From Bacillota bacterium (GTDB lineage: Bacteria > Bacillota_A > Clostridia > Peptostreptococcales > Anaerovoracaceae), in contig JAFYLX010000045.1 of the NCBI GenBank assembly GCA_017556895.1, positions 1-10,350 of the forward strand: 10,350 nt of DNA, in the 5' to 3' direction. The notes under the pieces are model-generated. The model was not told the DNA's origin. It ran no database searches and saw only the letters and a list, made by a program, of their open reading frames with translations. The translations under genes were made by a program, and so were the position numbers. Of the stretch, positions 1 through 7,147 are shown piece after piece; position 1 is the stretch's first letter; each line of letters begins with the position of its first letter.

Positions 1-438
1 AGCATGTTTGAAGATACTGTTGACTACTCAGACTATGAGTCTATGCAAGATTACATATATGGTGTAGAAGAAAACTTCGTATATTATGACTACTACGAGG
101 ATTTAGACCTTTCCACAATAGGAGAAAATATGTCTAAAATCGTCTGGGATGACGGCGTGGATGAATACGGCGAAAAAATTAATGGACTTACTTTAGACGT
201 GCTTTGGTGGGTTGGTATGTATGAGGATATAGAAGAGTTCTTCAACACATATACAGGAATAGAGGATTACTATTACGACTATGATGACCGCAGTTGTGCT
301 GAACAAGTAATAAATTGGATTGGTGCGCCTCCATTCGAGGAAATTGTGGGAGCGACGAATCTATATAACGGAGAGCAGATCTTGTCATTAACTGATTATA
401 TGGAATACTTGGAGGAATATACATATGAACGGTACTAA
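1..438 (+). CDS. Acidic, tyrosine-rich protein of unknown function (probably partial at the left edge)
   Basis: I do not recognise this protein. The reading frame is open from the left edge. The first ATG is at position 4, but only three bases precede it, so no ribosome binding site can be judged and the ATG may be an internal Met of a longer protein. The visible 144 residues contain 21 Tyr, 17 Asp and 20 Glu but only 2 Lys and 2 Arg, so the segment is strongly negative. There is no membrane segment and no repeat unit, and only one Cys. Tyr clusters such as VYYDYYED and EDYYYDYDD recur without a fixed period. It ends at TAA 436-438, overlapping the mtnA start by 14 nt. The mtnA ribosome binding site lies inside this gene, so the two are co-transcribed and probably translationally coupled. 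A soluble domain, or the tail of a larger surface protein, are both possible. No function is proposed. Confidence 0.6.
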   Translation, partial: SMFEDTVDYSDYESMQDYIYGVEENFVYYDYYEDLDLSTIGENMSKIVWDDGVDEYGEKINGLTLDVLWWVGMYEDIEEFFNTYTGIEDYYYDYDDRSCAEQVINWIGAPPFEEIVGATNLYNGEQILSLTDYMEYLEEYTYERY

Positions 439-1519
439 GGTTTTAGAAATTTCACCAATTAAATATATAGACGGTAAACTTACTCTTCTTGACCAGACTA
501 AACTTCCTGGCGAAGAGATATACATAGATATCGAGACTAAAGAAGATATGTGGGATGCTATCTACCACCTTAAGGTGAGAGGGGCACCTGCTATCGGTGT
601 TGCAGCAGGCTACGGTTTATATATCGACAGCCTTGCCTTTGGCGTAAAAGACGAAGAAAGTGCGGTATTAGACAAGGATGACGTGGCTGCGTTCCTTGAA
701 CACGTTAGAAAGGGAGCGGAATACCTAAATAGTTCTCGTCCGACGGCGGTTAATCTTTCCTGGGCACTTAAGAGAATGGTTTCTGGCCTTGAGGAGGCAG
801 GCATCAAGAGCGTGGAAGAAGGAAAGAAATGGCTGGAGCAGGAAGCTATCAATATTCACGAAGAAGACATTGCGGCTTGTAAGGCTATGGGCGAGTATGG
901 TTTATCACTTCTTAAACCTGGAATGGGGATTTTAACTCACTGCAACGCGGGCACAATCGCGACGGCTAAGTATGGAACTTGTCTTGCACCGATTTATCTT
1001 GGACACGAGAGAGGATATGATTTCAAGGTGTTTGCAGACGAGACTAGACCGCTTCTTCAGGGTGCTAGACTTACTGCTTGGGAACTTAACAAGGCGGGCG
1101 TGGACGTAACTTTAATTTGCGATAACATGGCTTCAACAGTTATGAAGAAGGGATGGATTGATGCAATCGTTGTGGGCTGCGATAGAATGGCGGCTAACGG
1201 CGATGGTGCAAACAAAATCGGAACTTCCGGAGTTGCAATCTTGGCAAAGGAATACGGAATCCCGTTCTACATGTACGTTCCAACTTCAACAATCGACATG
1301 AATACTCCGACTGGAGATGACATACATATCGAGCTTCGTAAGGGCGAAGAAATCTACGAAATGTGGTACGAAAAGCCTATGGCGCCGGCTGGGGTCAAGA
1401 CTTTTAACCCATCCTTCGATGTGACAAATCACGAATACATCACAGCTGTAATCACAGAAAAGGGCGTGGTCAAACCGCCTTTCGATGTAAATCTAAAGAA
1501 ACTAATGGAGCAGGAATAA
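425..1519 (+). CDS. mtnA: S-methyl-5-thioribose-1-phosphate isomerase
   Basis: This enzyme (EC 5.3.1.23) converts 5-methylthioribose 1-phosphate to 5-methylthioribulose 1-phosphate in the cytoplasm, as part of methionine salvage or a related 5-methylthioadenosine/5-deoxyadenosine disposal route. The 364 residues match the usual family length. Visible family motifs are RGAPAIG (52-58), HCNAGTIAT (172-180) with the expected catalytic Cys173, [17 protein letters not shown] (251-267) with the expected catalytic Asp253, and the [12 protein letters not shown] segment near 280-291. The start at 425 has a good GGAGGA site at 411-416 with 8 nt spacing. It overlaps the previous gene by 14 nt and lies 34 nt before the transporter gene. 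No mtnK, mtnN or aldolase gene is visible here, so the rest of the pathway must lie elsewhere or upstream. Eukaryotic eIF2B-alpha-type homologues share the fold, but the motifs favour MtnA. Confidence 0.95.
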   Translation: MNGTKVLEISPIKYIDGKLTLLDQTKLPGEEIYIDIETKEDMWDAIYHLKVRGAPAIGVAAGYGLYIDSLAFGVKDEESAVLDKDDVAAFLEHVRKGAEYLNSSRPTAVNLSWALKRMVSGLEEAGIKSVEEGKKWLEQEAINIHEEDIAACKAMGEYGLSLLKPGMGILTHCNAGTIATAKYGTCLAPIYLGHERGYDFKVFADETRPLLQGARLTAWELNKAGVDVTLICDNMASTVMKKGWIDAIVVGCDRMAANGDGANKIGTSGVAILAKEYGIPFYMYVPTSTIDMNTPTGDDIHIELRKGEEIYEMWYEKPMAPAGVKTFNPSFDVTNHEYITAVITEKGVVKPPFDVNLKKLMEQE

Positions 1520-1553
1520 CGCCCTGCAAGAAAAATACGAAAAGGACGATATA

Positions 1554-2453
1554 ATGGAAACGAATAAAGTAAGTTTTATAGCTAAATATGCTAAGATCCT
1601 AACGGTTCTTGCCGTTTTATGCGGTGCGACTTCCGGGGTTCTTGGCAAATTAATCACGGCGCCATCTATGGCAATTGGATTCTGGAGATTGACGATTGCC
1701 CTGCCTTTCTTCATCATTCCGGCGCTTATGAATCAGGAAAAGAGAGAAAAACTAAAGGCGATCGCACCTAAGGACTACATGTGGTGCTTCATTTCAGGTG
1801 CTTTCTTGTTTGCGCATTTCTTCTCATGGTTCAGTGCAGTTAAATTAACAAACATTGCGAGTGCTGCGGTTCTTGCTTCACTTCATCCACTAGTAGTTCT
1901 TCTTGTGACTGTATTTATCTACAAGAAGAAGGTCAACCTAAAGGCAGTTGCCGCAATCGCAGTAGCGCTTATTGGTGGTGCGATTATCGTAGGCGTTGAC
2001 TATAGCTCATTTGCGGGTGGTAACCTTCAGGGTAACATCTTTGCTTTCTGTGCGGCGATGTTCATGGGTCTATACTTCGCAGTGGGCGACGCTGTCCGCA
2101 AGAGAGTAGATGGCGGGCTTTACGTACTTTTAGTATTTGCATCTTGTTGGATTTGCTTCACTATAGGCAACGTTGTTACGGGAACTCCGCTTCTTGGATA
2201 TCCTGCTATGGACTATGTAATGCTTGCTGTAATGGCAATGCTTTGCCAGATTGGTGCTCATGCCGTATTCAATCTATGTATCGGACATGTCAGCTCCCTA
2301 TATGTATCAACTTGGGAAACTGGAGACGCGGTGTTCTCTACATTATTTGCAATCCTATTCCTTTCCCAGGTACCAAAGACTTACGAAATCGCAGGATGCA
2401 TAATCGTAGTATGTGCACTTCTTTACTATAACAGACAGGAGAGTAATCACTAG
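1554..2453 (+). CDS. EamA/DMT-superfamily membrane transporter
   Basis: This is a 299-residue integral membrane protein of the drug/metabolite transporter type. The substrate is unknown. Hydrophobic segments are visible at about 14-35, 40-60, 76-97, 101-123, 128-149, 159-178, 187-207, 220-241, 255-272 and 276-292. These ten helices form two repeated five-helix EamA halves. The segment WFSAVKLTNIASAAVLASLHP (around residues 92-112) is typical of the first EamA domain, and the matching part of the second half reads SSLYVSTWETGDAVFSTLFA. The start at 1554 is preceded by AAAGGA (1541-1546). The gene lies 34 nt after mtnA and two bases before scpA. A link to mtnA, such as export or uptake of a thio-sugar or amino acid, is only a guess from position. 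Confidence 0.88.
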   Translation: METNKVSFIAKYAKILTVLAVLCGATSGVLGKLITAPSMAIGFWRLTIALPFFIIPALMNQEKREKLKAIAPKDYMWCFISGAFLFAHFFSWFSAVKLTNIASAAVLASLHPLVVLLVTVFIYKKKVNLKAVAAIAVALIGGAIIVGVDYSSFAGGNLQGNIFAFCAAMFMGLYFAVGDAVRKRVDGGLYVLLVFASCWICFTIGNVVTGTPLLGYPAMDYVMLAVMAMLCQIGAHAVFNLCIGHVSSLYVSTWETGDAVFSTLFAILFLSQVPKTYEIAGCIIVVCALLYYNRQESNH

Positions 2454-2455
2454 TA

Positions 2456-3223
2456 ATGAGTTACAAAGTTAAACTACAATCCTTTGAAGGGCCTTTCGAC
2501 CTGCTGGTTTATCTAATCGAAAATGCGGAAATGAGCATTTATGACATCGAAATCAGCAAGATCACAGGGCAATATTTAGAATATATCAAGGCTATGGAGG
2601 AAATGGATATCGCTGTATCCACTGAATTTATGGTACTTGCGTCTTCTTTGATCGAGATTAAGTCAAAGATGATTCTTCCTAGAATTAGCGAAATCGGAGA
2701 TGGTGTGGTTGACGAGGACCCTAGATCCGAACTGGTATCCAGAATCTTAGAGTACAAGAGATTTAAACGTGCGGCAGAAATCCTCGAGGAAAGAGAAGAG
2801 TATGCGAGCCGAATATACCAGAAACCGCAGGAAGATATTTCTCAGTATCTAGATCAGCCTGACGAGTATTTGAGCCTGGATTTGAAGCAGTTTGCTAGTG
2901 CTTTTGCGTCATTTATCGAGAAAAAACAGCGTATCGAGACTGTAAGAAAGCATTACACTAGAATTGAGAGAGAAAAGGCGTCTATGGAAAGCCGAATCTC
3001 ATTCATAGCAAACAAAATTCGCCAAAAGCTTGGCAGAGTATTTAAGTTCGGCGAACTTGTTCCTAATACTAAAGATAGATACGACGTGGTAGTTACTTTT
3101 ATGTCACTACTTGAAATGGCTAAACAGAGAGTAGTCAATGTGAAGCAGACTTCTACTTACGGCACGATCGAGATTGAGGCCGGTGAAAGAATTGACGAAG
3201 GAGACATCAAATATGAGCAGTAG
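2456..3223 (+). CDS. scpA: Segregation and condensation protein A
   Basis: This is the kleisin subunit of the bacterial SMC-ScpAB condensin, which organises and helps segregate the chromosome. The 255 residues fit the family. The N-terminal SMC-binding region carries the signature FEGPFDLLVYLIE (10-22), followed by FMVLASSLIEIKSKMILP (58-75). A charged central linker follows. The C-terminal winged-helix region contains the pattern DVVVTFMSLLEMAKQR, expected to contact the other end of SMC. The start at 2456 immediately follows the transporter stop (TAG 2451-2453). A GGAGAG-type site at 2437-2443 lies a rather long 12 nt upstream, so coupling to the upstream gene may help initiation. The 3' end overlaps scpB. 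The smc gene is not in this window. Confidence 0.96.
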   Translation: MSYKVKLQSFEGPFDLLVYLIENAEMSIYDIEISKITGQYLEYIKAMEEMDIAVSTEFMVLASSLIEIKSKMILPRISEIGDGVVDEDPRSELVSRILEYKRFKRAAEILEEREEYASRIYQKPQEDISQYLDQPDEYLSLDLKQFASAFASFIEKKQRIETVRKHYTRIEREKASMESRISFIANKIRQKLGRVFKFGELVPNTKDRYDVVVTFMSLLEMAKQRVVNVKQTSTYGTIEIEAGERIDEGDIKYEQ

Positions 3224-3812
3224 AAAAACTATAAAATCGGCATTTGAATCAATGCTGTTCACTTGGGGCGAACCTCTAGATGTGAAAGCGGCGGCAGATG
3301 TTTTTAATATAACTAAACAGGAAGCTACAGAATATTTCCTAGAACTTCAGAGGGAATACGAAGAAGAAGGCAGGGGCATCGTTATTAGACAGATCAATAA
3401 CTCTTTCCAGTTCGTGACTAGAGAAGAAAACGCCGACTATATCAGAACTCTTTGCACTCCTGTGAAGGCGAAAAAGTTATCCCAGTCAGCGCTGGAAGTT
3501 CTTGCAATCGTAGCATACAAGCAGCCTGTTACTAAAGGTGAAATCGAGGCCATCAGAGGCATTAGATGTGACAGAGTAATGGAGGGCTTGATGAAAAAGG
3601 ATTTAGTTTGCGAAAAAGGTAGATCTGACTCGGTTGGAAGACCAATTCTTTACGGAACTACAAATGCCTTTCTTCAGAATTTTGGATTCTCATCCATCAA
3701 GGAACTTCCGCAGATTGATGATATCGAAAGCCTTGTTTCCGGTGCTACAACTGATGATATCGAAGATAAGTCAGACGAACTAGCTGATGGACAGCTTCAG
3801 ATGGAAATTTAA
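3213..3812 (+). CDS. scpB: Segregation and condensation protein B
   Basis: This is the winged-helix subunit that binds ScpA as a dimer within the SMC-ScpAB condensin complex. From the ATG at 3213 it is 199 residues, the usual size. The N-terminal winged helix begins MSSRKTIKSAFESMLFTWGE. The family signature LSQSALEVLAIVAYKQPVTK is clear, followed by GEIEAIRGIRCD and the second winged-helix hallmark GRPILYGTTNAFLQNFG. The tail is acidic and probably disordered. I prefer the ATG at 3213 because an AAGGAG site at 3198-3203 sits 9 nt upstream and the protein then begins as in homologues; an upstream in-frame TTG at 3174 has no such support. The gene overlaps scpA by 11 nt, as is common, and is followed by a terminator at 3852-3891. 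Confidence 0.96.
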   Translation: MSSRKTIKSAFESMLFTWGEPLDVKAAADVFNITKQEATEYFLELQREYEEEGRGIVIRQINNSFQFVTREENADYIRTLCTPVKAKKLSQSALEVLAIVAYKQPVTKGEIEAIRGIRCDRVMEGLMKKDLVCEKGRSDSVGRPILYGTTNAFLQNFGFSSIKELPQIDDIESLVSGATTDDIEDKSDELADGQLQMEI

Positions 3813-3851
3813 TCGGCTGGCTAGCACGTAATTTAATAAAAAAGGAATATT

Positions 3852-3891
3852 ACTCCCTTGAAACTGTAAAATGTTTCGAGGGAGTTTTTTT
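3852..3891 (+). terminator. Intrinsic terminator after scpB whose 3' arm contains the next ribosome binding site
   Basis: ACTCCCTTGAAAC (3852-3864) pairs with GTTTCGAGGGAGT (3873-3885) over 13 bp with a single T-G wobble and an 8-nt loop. A run of T follows to 3891. This is a textbook rho-independent terminator for the scp operon. The GAGGGAG in its 3' arm (3878-3884) lies 7 nt before the ATG at 3892, so it also serves as the ribosome binding site of the downstream gene. In a read-through transcript the site would be paired. Confidence 0.88.
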
Positions 3892-4770
3892 ATGAGTAAA
3901 AAAGTAAAAATGTTGATGGTCTTGGCCTTTATGATTGGTAGTCTCGGTGGACTGGCCGAATATTTTAGCCCTAGTGTCAGGGTGGATGATAATGATCTTT
4001 TTGGCATGCAAGAATCAGTAGAGGCATCTTCCTTGGCACCTACAATATCGGCAGAGGGTGCGATTCTGATAAATGCAGAAGACGGAAGTGTGATTTATGA
4101 GAAGAATGCAGATAAAAGGCTTTATCCTGCCAGCACTACGAAAATTATGACAGCGCTTATAGGTCTTGAGATTATGGATGAGATAAATGCAGAACTTGAC
4201 AGTGAAATCAAAGTGCCAAAGGAAGCGGTAGGGATAGAAGGTTCGTCTCTTTATCTAAAAGAAGGGGAAATTGTTACGGCAGAAGAACTTCTATATGGAA
4301 TTATGCTTCAGTCCGGTAATGATGGGGCAACTGCACTTGCGATTTCTCTAGGTGGAAATATGTCAAATTTTGTCGAAAGAATGAACAAGAAGGCAGTGGA
4401 ACTTGGCTGCAGGGAAACTGATTTTGTGAATCCATCGGGGCTTTTCGACAAGGATCATTATACTACGGCAAGAGATCTGGCCTTAATCAGCAAGGCGGCT
4501 ATGGAAACTCAAGCTTTTAGGGAAATAGTGAGTTCTAAGAATTGGTCCAGCGATACAACCGGCAGATCGTTTACAAACAAAAACAAGACCATAGCCGAGT
4601 ATGAGGGTGCAACGGGAGTTAAAATCGGATACACGAAGAAATCCGGAAGAACCCTGGTGGCGTCTGCCAAGCGTGGAGATATAGAGTTGATAGCTGTGGT
4701 GCTAAATGCACCAAACTGGTTTCAAGATGCCTATGCTTTGCTAGACTATGGCTTCGCTAGGGATAATTAG
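3892..4770 (+). CDS. D-alanyl-D-alanine carboxypeptidase (S11 / PBP5-type), short form with KIG motif
   Basis: This is a low-molecular-weight penicillin-binding protein that trims terminal D-Ala from peptidoglycan stem peptides outside the membrane. From the ATG at 3892 it has 292 residues. An N-terminal hydrophobic segment (about 6-24) acts as signal peptide or anchor. Active-site motifs are S81-T-T-K84 (SxxK), S141-G-N143 (SxN) and K244-I-G246 where KTG is expected. It ends shortly after the catalytic domain, without the C-terminal beta domain and amphipathic anchor of longer PBP5 proteins. An in-frame ATG at 3871 would lie inside the terminator hairpin, so I prefer 3892, served by GAGGGAG at 3878-3884. 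Position after scpA-scpB resembles dacB of Bacillus. Both dacB and dacF are possible names, so no symbol is given. The Thr-to-Ile change may alter activity or beta-lactam binding. Confidence 0.9.
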   Translation: MSKKVKMLMVLAFMIGSLGGLAEYFSPSVRVDDNDLFGMQESVEASSLAPTISAEGAILINAEDGSVIYEKNADKRLYPASTTKIMTALIGLEIMDEINAELDSEIKVPKEAVGIEGSSLYLKEGEIVTAEELLYGIMLQSGNDGATALAISLGGNMSNFVERMNKKAVELGCRETDFVNPSGLFDKDHYTTARDLALISKAAMETQAFREIVSSKNWSSDTTGRSFTNKNKTIAEYEGATGVKIGYTKKSGRTLVASAKRGDIELIAVVLNAPNWFQDAYALLDYGFARDN

Positions 4771-4801
4771 ATTTGAATAGTTTTTTATGTTAGGAGGTTC
4801 T

Positions 4802-5773
4802 ATGGAATATATTTGTGTCGATAGAGGCGGCGAAAGGTGCCCTTGTATTCTCATGGAGGCCGGACAGTGCTATATGTGCAACATGATAAGGAGCGGAAAA
4901 TGCAGCTGTGCGAGTTTGTGGCAAGGCGTCTGCCCCTATACCGAATACCTGCAGAGAAATAAAAAGGTTACGAAGGAAGTTGTACCTAAAAATCTTAAAA
5001 TCGCCCATATAAAGAGTTACTCACCCACTTTGAGTGTGATAACTTTGGAATCGACATTGGCCTTCGGATTAAAATGCGAAGAAATGGGAGCATTTCTGAT
5101 GGTTCAGTGGAAAGATTGGTTCATACCTATTTCTGTTCTTAGGGTTACAGCAGATTTTGAGAACCAGCTTAGTTATATAGATTTGGCGGTAAACGCTAGC
5201 GGACCTAAGACTATAGGGCTACTAAAGAAAGCTATAATCGGAGAGAAGGTAGTGGTCAAAGGCCCTTTCTATAGCGGCCTAATTAACAAGGAGAGTTTTG
5301 ACAAAACTGCCAATACTATAATCCTTGCAAAAGGTATAGCCGCGACGCCTCTCGCAAATATGAAAAAATATCTCATAGGGAGCGAGAACACTCTAAACAA
5401 CACCAAAAACAAGCTGATGGAATTTAAGCTGGACCGAAGTAAGTTGCCGAATGACTTCATTACCGAATATCTTAGTGATTTTGATTTTGAAGACGTGGAC
5501 TTAGAGTCTGAAAGTTTTGAGATTGCAGAATCCATGAAAGAGGCTTATGGATATAGTTATGTAGGTGAAAAAAGACCAAACTTGCTGTTGATGGTATCTC
5601 CGTATTATGTTGAAAAGATTTTGAAACTGACAGGACTTAACAGAAATAGGATGATAACCCCAAACCATAGCAATATGTGCTGCGGAGAAGGGTATTGTGG
5701 CAGCTGCTCGTATACCGACAAAGACGGTATAACCGTTAGAATGTGCAAGTGTATAGGAGGTATTTATGGGTAA
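4802..5773 (+). CDS. PyrK-like FAD/NAD-binding iron-sulfur oxidoreductase with N-terminal Cys cluster
   Basis: This resembles the electron-transfer subunit of dihydroorotate dehydrogenase and sulfide-dehydrogenase-like proteins, but no pyrD is adjacent and the true substrate is unknown. It is 323 residues. An N-terminal cluster contains Cys at 13, 15, 23, 26, 34, 36 and 44. A flavin-reductase-type barrel follows (about 65-160) with PISVLRV (109-115) at the expected flavin-binding loop. The nucleotide-binding region has AKGIAATPLANM (176-187) where PyrK has a glycine-rich AGGIGIAPL-like loop. An acidic stretch covers about 208-248. The C-terminal C294-x4-C299-x2-C302-x12-C315 fits the 2Fe-2S ligand pattern of PyrK. 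I chose ATG 4802 because AGGAGG (4792-4797) lies just upstream; the ATG at 4787 would place that site inside the gene. It overlaps the next gene by 8 nt, so the two products probably form one complex. Confidence 0.82.
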   Translation: MEYICVDRGGERCPCILMEAGQCYMCNMIRSGKCSCASLWQGVCPYTEYLQRNKKVTKEVVPKNLKIAHIKSYSPTLSVITLESTLAFGLKCEEMGAFLMVQWKDWFIPISVLRVTADFENQLSYIDLAVNASGPKTIGLLKKAIIGEKVVVKGPFYSGLINKESFDKTANTIILAKGIAATPLANMKKYLIGSENTLNNTKNKLMEFKLDRSKLPNDFITEYLSDFDFEDVDLESESFEIAESMKEAYGYSYVGEKRPNLLLMVSPYYVEKILKLTGLNRNRMITPNHSNMCCGEGYCGSCSYTDKDGITVRMCKCIGGIYG

Positions 5774-7082
5774 AATCGTGGTAGTCGGTGGCGGCTGGGC
5801 AGGAGTCTCTGCTGCCATCGGAGCAAAGAAACAGGGGCATAAAGTGATTCTGTTAGAAAAGACGGACCTACTTTTAGGCTTAGGCAATGTCGGCGGAATA
5901 ATGAGAAACAACGGAAGGTTTACTGCTAGCGAAGAAAATATTGCTCTTGGTGCATCGGAATTGTTTGAGATAACGGATAGGCTGTCAGTCCACAAGAATG
6001 TGGACTTTCCGGGGCATAAGCATGCCAGCTTCTATGACGTCAATAGGGTAGAAGTGGAAGTGGGAAGGCTCGTGAGAGATAGAGGCATTGATGTGCGCTT
6101 CATGACTAGGGCTATCGACGTTGTAATGGAAGGAGAGACGCTGAAAGCAATAAAAACAGCAGATGGCAAAAACATAGAAGGGGACGTTTTCGTTGAAGCA
6201 ACCGGATCTACTGGGCCAATGGGTAACTGTATGAAATATGGTAACGGCTGTTCCATGTGTATACTGCGCTGCCCTTCCTTTGGACCGCGTGTCAGCTTAA
6301 CGGAGATGGCTGGACTTGATGACCTATCGGCAATGCGCGAAGATGGTATGAAAGGAGCTTTTAGCGGCTCCTGCAAGATTGATAAGTATACCCTTTCCAA
6401 AAAACTGCAAAAGAAATTAGACAAAGAAGGATTTGCCGTAGTTCCACTGCCCGAAAAGTTAATTAACCGAGAGAAATTAGGCAAGAAGGTATGCCAGCAA
6501 TACGCCCTAAATGAGTTTGCAGAGAATATCATATTGATTGATACGGGATGCGCGAAGCTGATGACGTCATATTTTAATCTTGAAGACTTGCGCAGCGTTC
6601 CGGGCTTTGAAGAAGCTCGTTACATAGACCCTTATGCAGGTGGCAAAGGCAATTCCATAAGGTATATGTCTGTAGGCCTTAGAGACGAGTATATGAGGGC
6701 ACGTGGTCTCGATAATTTATTCTTGGCTGGCGAAAAATCGGGTTTCTTTGTGGGTCATACTGAGGCCATAACCACAGGCTCACTTGCGGGGTATAATGCG
6801 GCAAAGATGGCAGAAGCCAGCTGCAACGTGCCAAAATGCGCTGGAAAGCCCGAAGACGGTTATGCGCAACTTCTCTCGCTTCCCGACACACTAGCAACGG
6901 GCCAGATACTATCCTACGCTAACGAGGCCTTGAAGCAGGAAGATTGCCTAAAACGCAGGTTCACCTTTGCGGGAGGAGAATTTTTCGAACATATGAAAAC
7001 GCGAGGTCTATACACAACTGATATAAAAGAAATTAGGAAAAAGGTTGAAAATGCAGGTCTTATGAATGTTTACAATAGTTGA
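5766..7082 (+). CDS. GidA-like FAD-dependent oxidoreductase with internal Cys cluster
   Basis: This 438-residue cytoplasmic flavoprotein begins with a dinucleotide-binding fold. VVVGGGWAGVSAA (5-17) carries GxGxxG, and Glu31 ends the second strand, as expected for binding the FAD ribose. The C-terminal FAD segment is LFLAGEKSGFFVGHTEAITT (318-337). A central cluster GCSMCILRCP (161-170) gives C162-x2-C165-x3-C169-P, a possible metal or iron-sulfur ligand set; Cys155, Cys203, Cys243 and Cys262 are also present. It differs from MnmG (about 620 residues) and TrmFO in length and lacks their tRNA-binding parts as far as I can see. An AGGAGG site at 5756-5761 lies inside the upstream PyrK-like gene, and the two genes overlap by 8 nt, indicating translational coupling. 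I infer that the partner passes electrons between NAD(P)H and this FAD. The substrate is unknown. Confidence 0.8.
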   Translation: MGKIVVVGGGWAGVSAAIGAKKQGHKVILLEKTDLLLGLGNVGGIMRNNGRFTASEENIALGASELFEITDRLSVHKNVDFPGHKHASFYDVNRVEVEVGRLVRDRGIDVRFMTRAIDVVMEGETLKAIKTADGKNIEGDVFVEATGSTGPMGNCMKYGNGCSMCILRCPSFGPRVSLTEMAGLDDLSAMREDGMKGAFSGSCKIDKYTLSKKLQKKLDKEGFAVVPLPEKLINREKLGKKVCQQYALNEFAENIILIDTGCAKLMTSYFNLEDLRSVPGFEEARYIDPYAGGKGNSIRYMSVGLRDEYMRARGLDNLFLAGEKSGFFVGHTEAITTGSLAGYNAAKMAEASCNVPKCAGKPEDGYAQLLSLPDTLATGQILSYANEALKQEDCLKRRFTFAGGEFFEHMKTRGLYTTDIKEIRKKVENAGLMNVYNS

Positions 7083-7098
7083 TGTTATGTGATAAAAT

Positions 7099-7125
7099 AT
7101 ATTGGTTATAAACGATATTGGTTAT
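7099..7125 (+). repeat. 11-bp direct repeat upstream of rluB
   Basis: ATATTGGTTAT occurs at 7099-7109 and again at 7115-7125, a 16-bp period, in the 65-bp gap between the FAD oxidoreductase stop and rluB. A weak promoter candidate overlaps the first copy: TTATGT (7085-7090), 16 bp, TATAAA (7107-7112). The pair may be a regulator site or a local duplication. Confidence 0.5.
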
Positions 7126-7147
7126 TTTACATAGAGGAAGAGGAAAA

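Noticed and set aside
3174..3212. Upstream TTG start for scpB
   Set aside because: It would add 13 residues encoded within scpA that do not resemble the ScpB N-terminus, while the ATG at 3213 has a well-spaced AAGGAG.
3871..3891. Upstream ATG for the carboxypeptidase
   Set aside because: It lies in the loop and arm of the terminator, has no ribosome binding site and adds residues that spoil the signal peptide start.
5501..5995. 164-codon minus-strand frame opposite the two redox genes
   Set aside because: It is antisense to two well-supported genes across their junction, and no recognisable domain or ribosome binding site was seen.
6032..6532. 166-codon minus-strand frame inside the FAD oxidoreductase
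   Set aside because: It lies wholly inside a gene with clear FAD motifs. Its Ser/Pro-rich translation is typical of a reverse-frame shadow.
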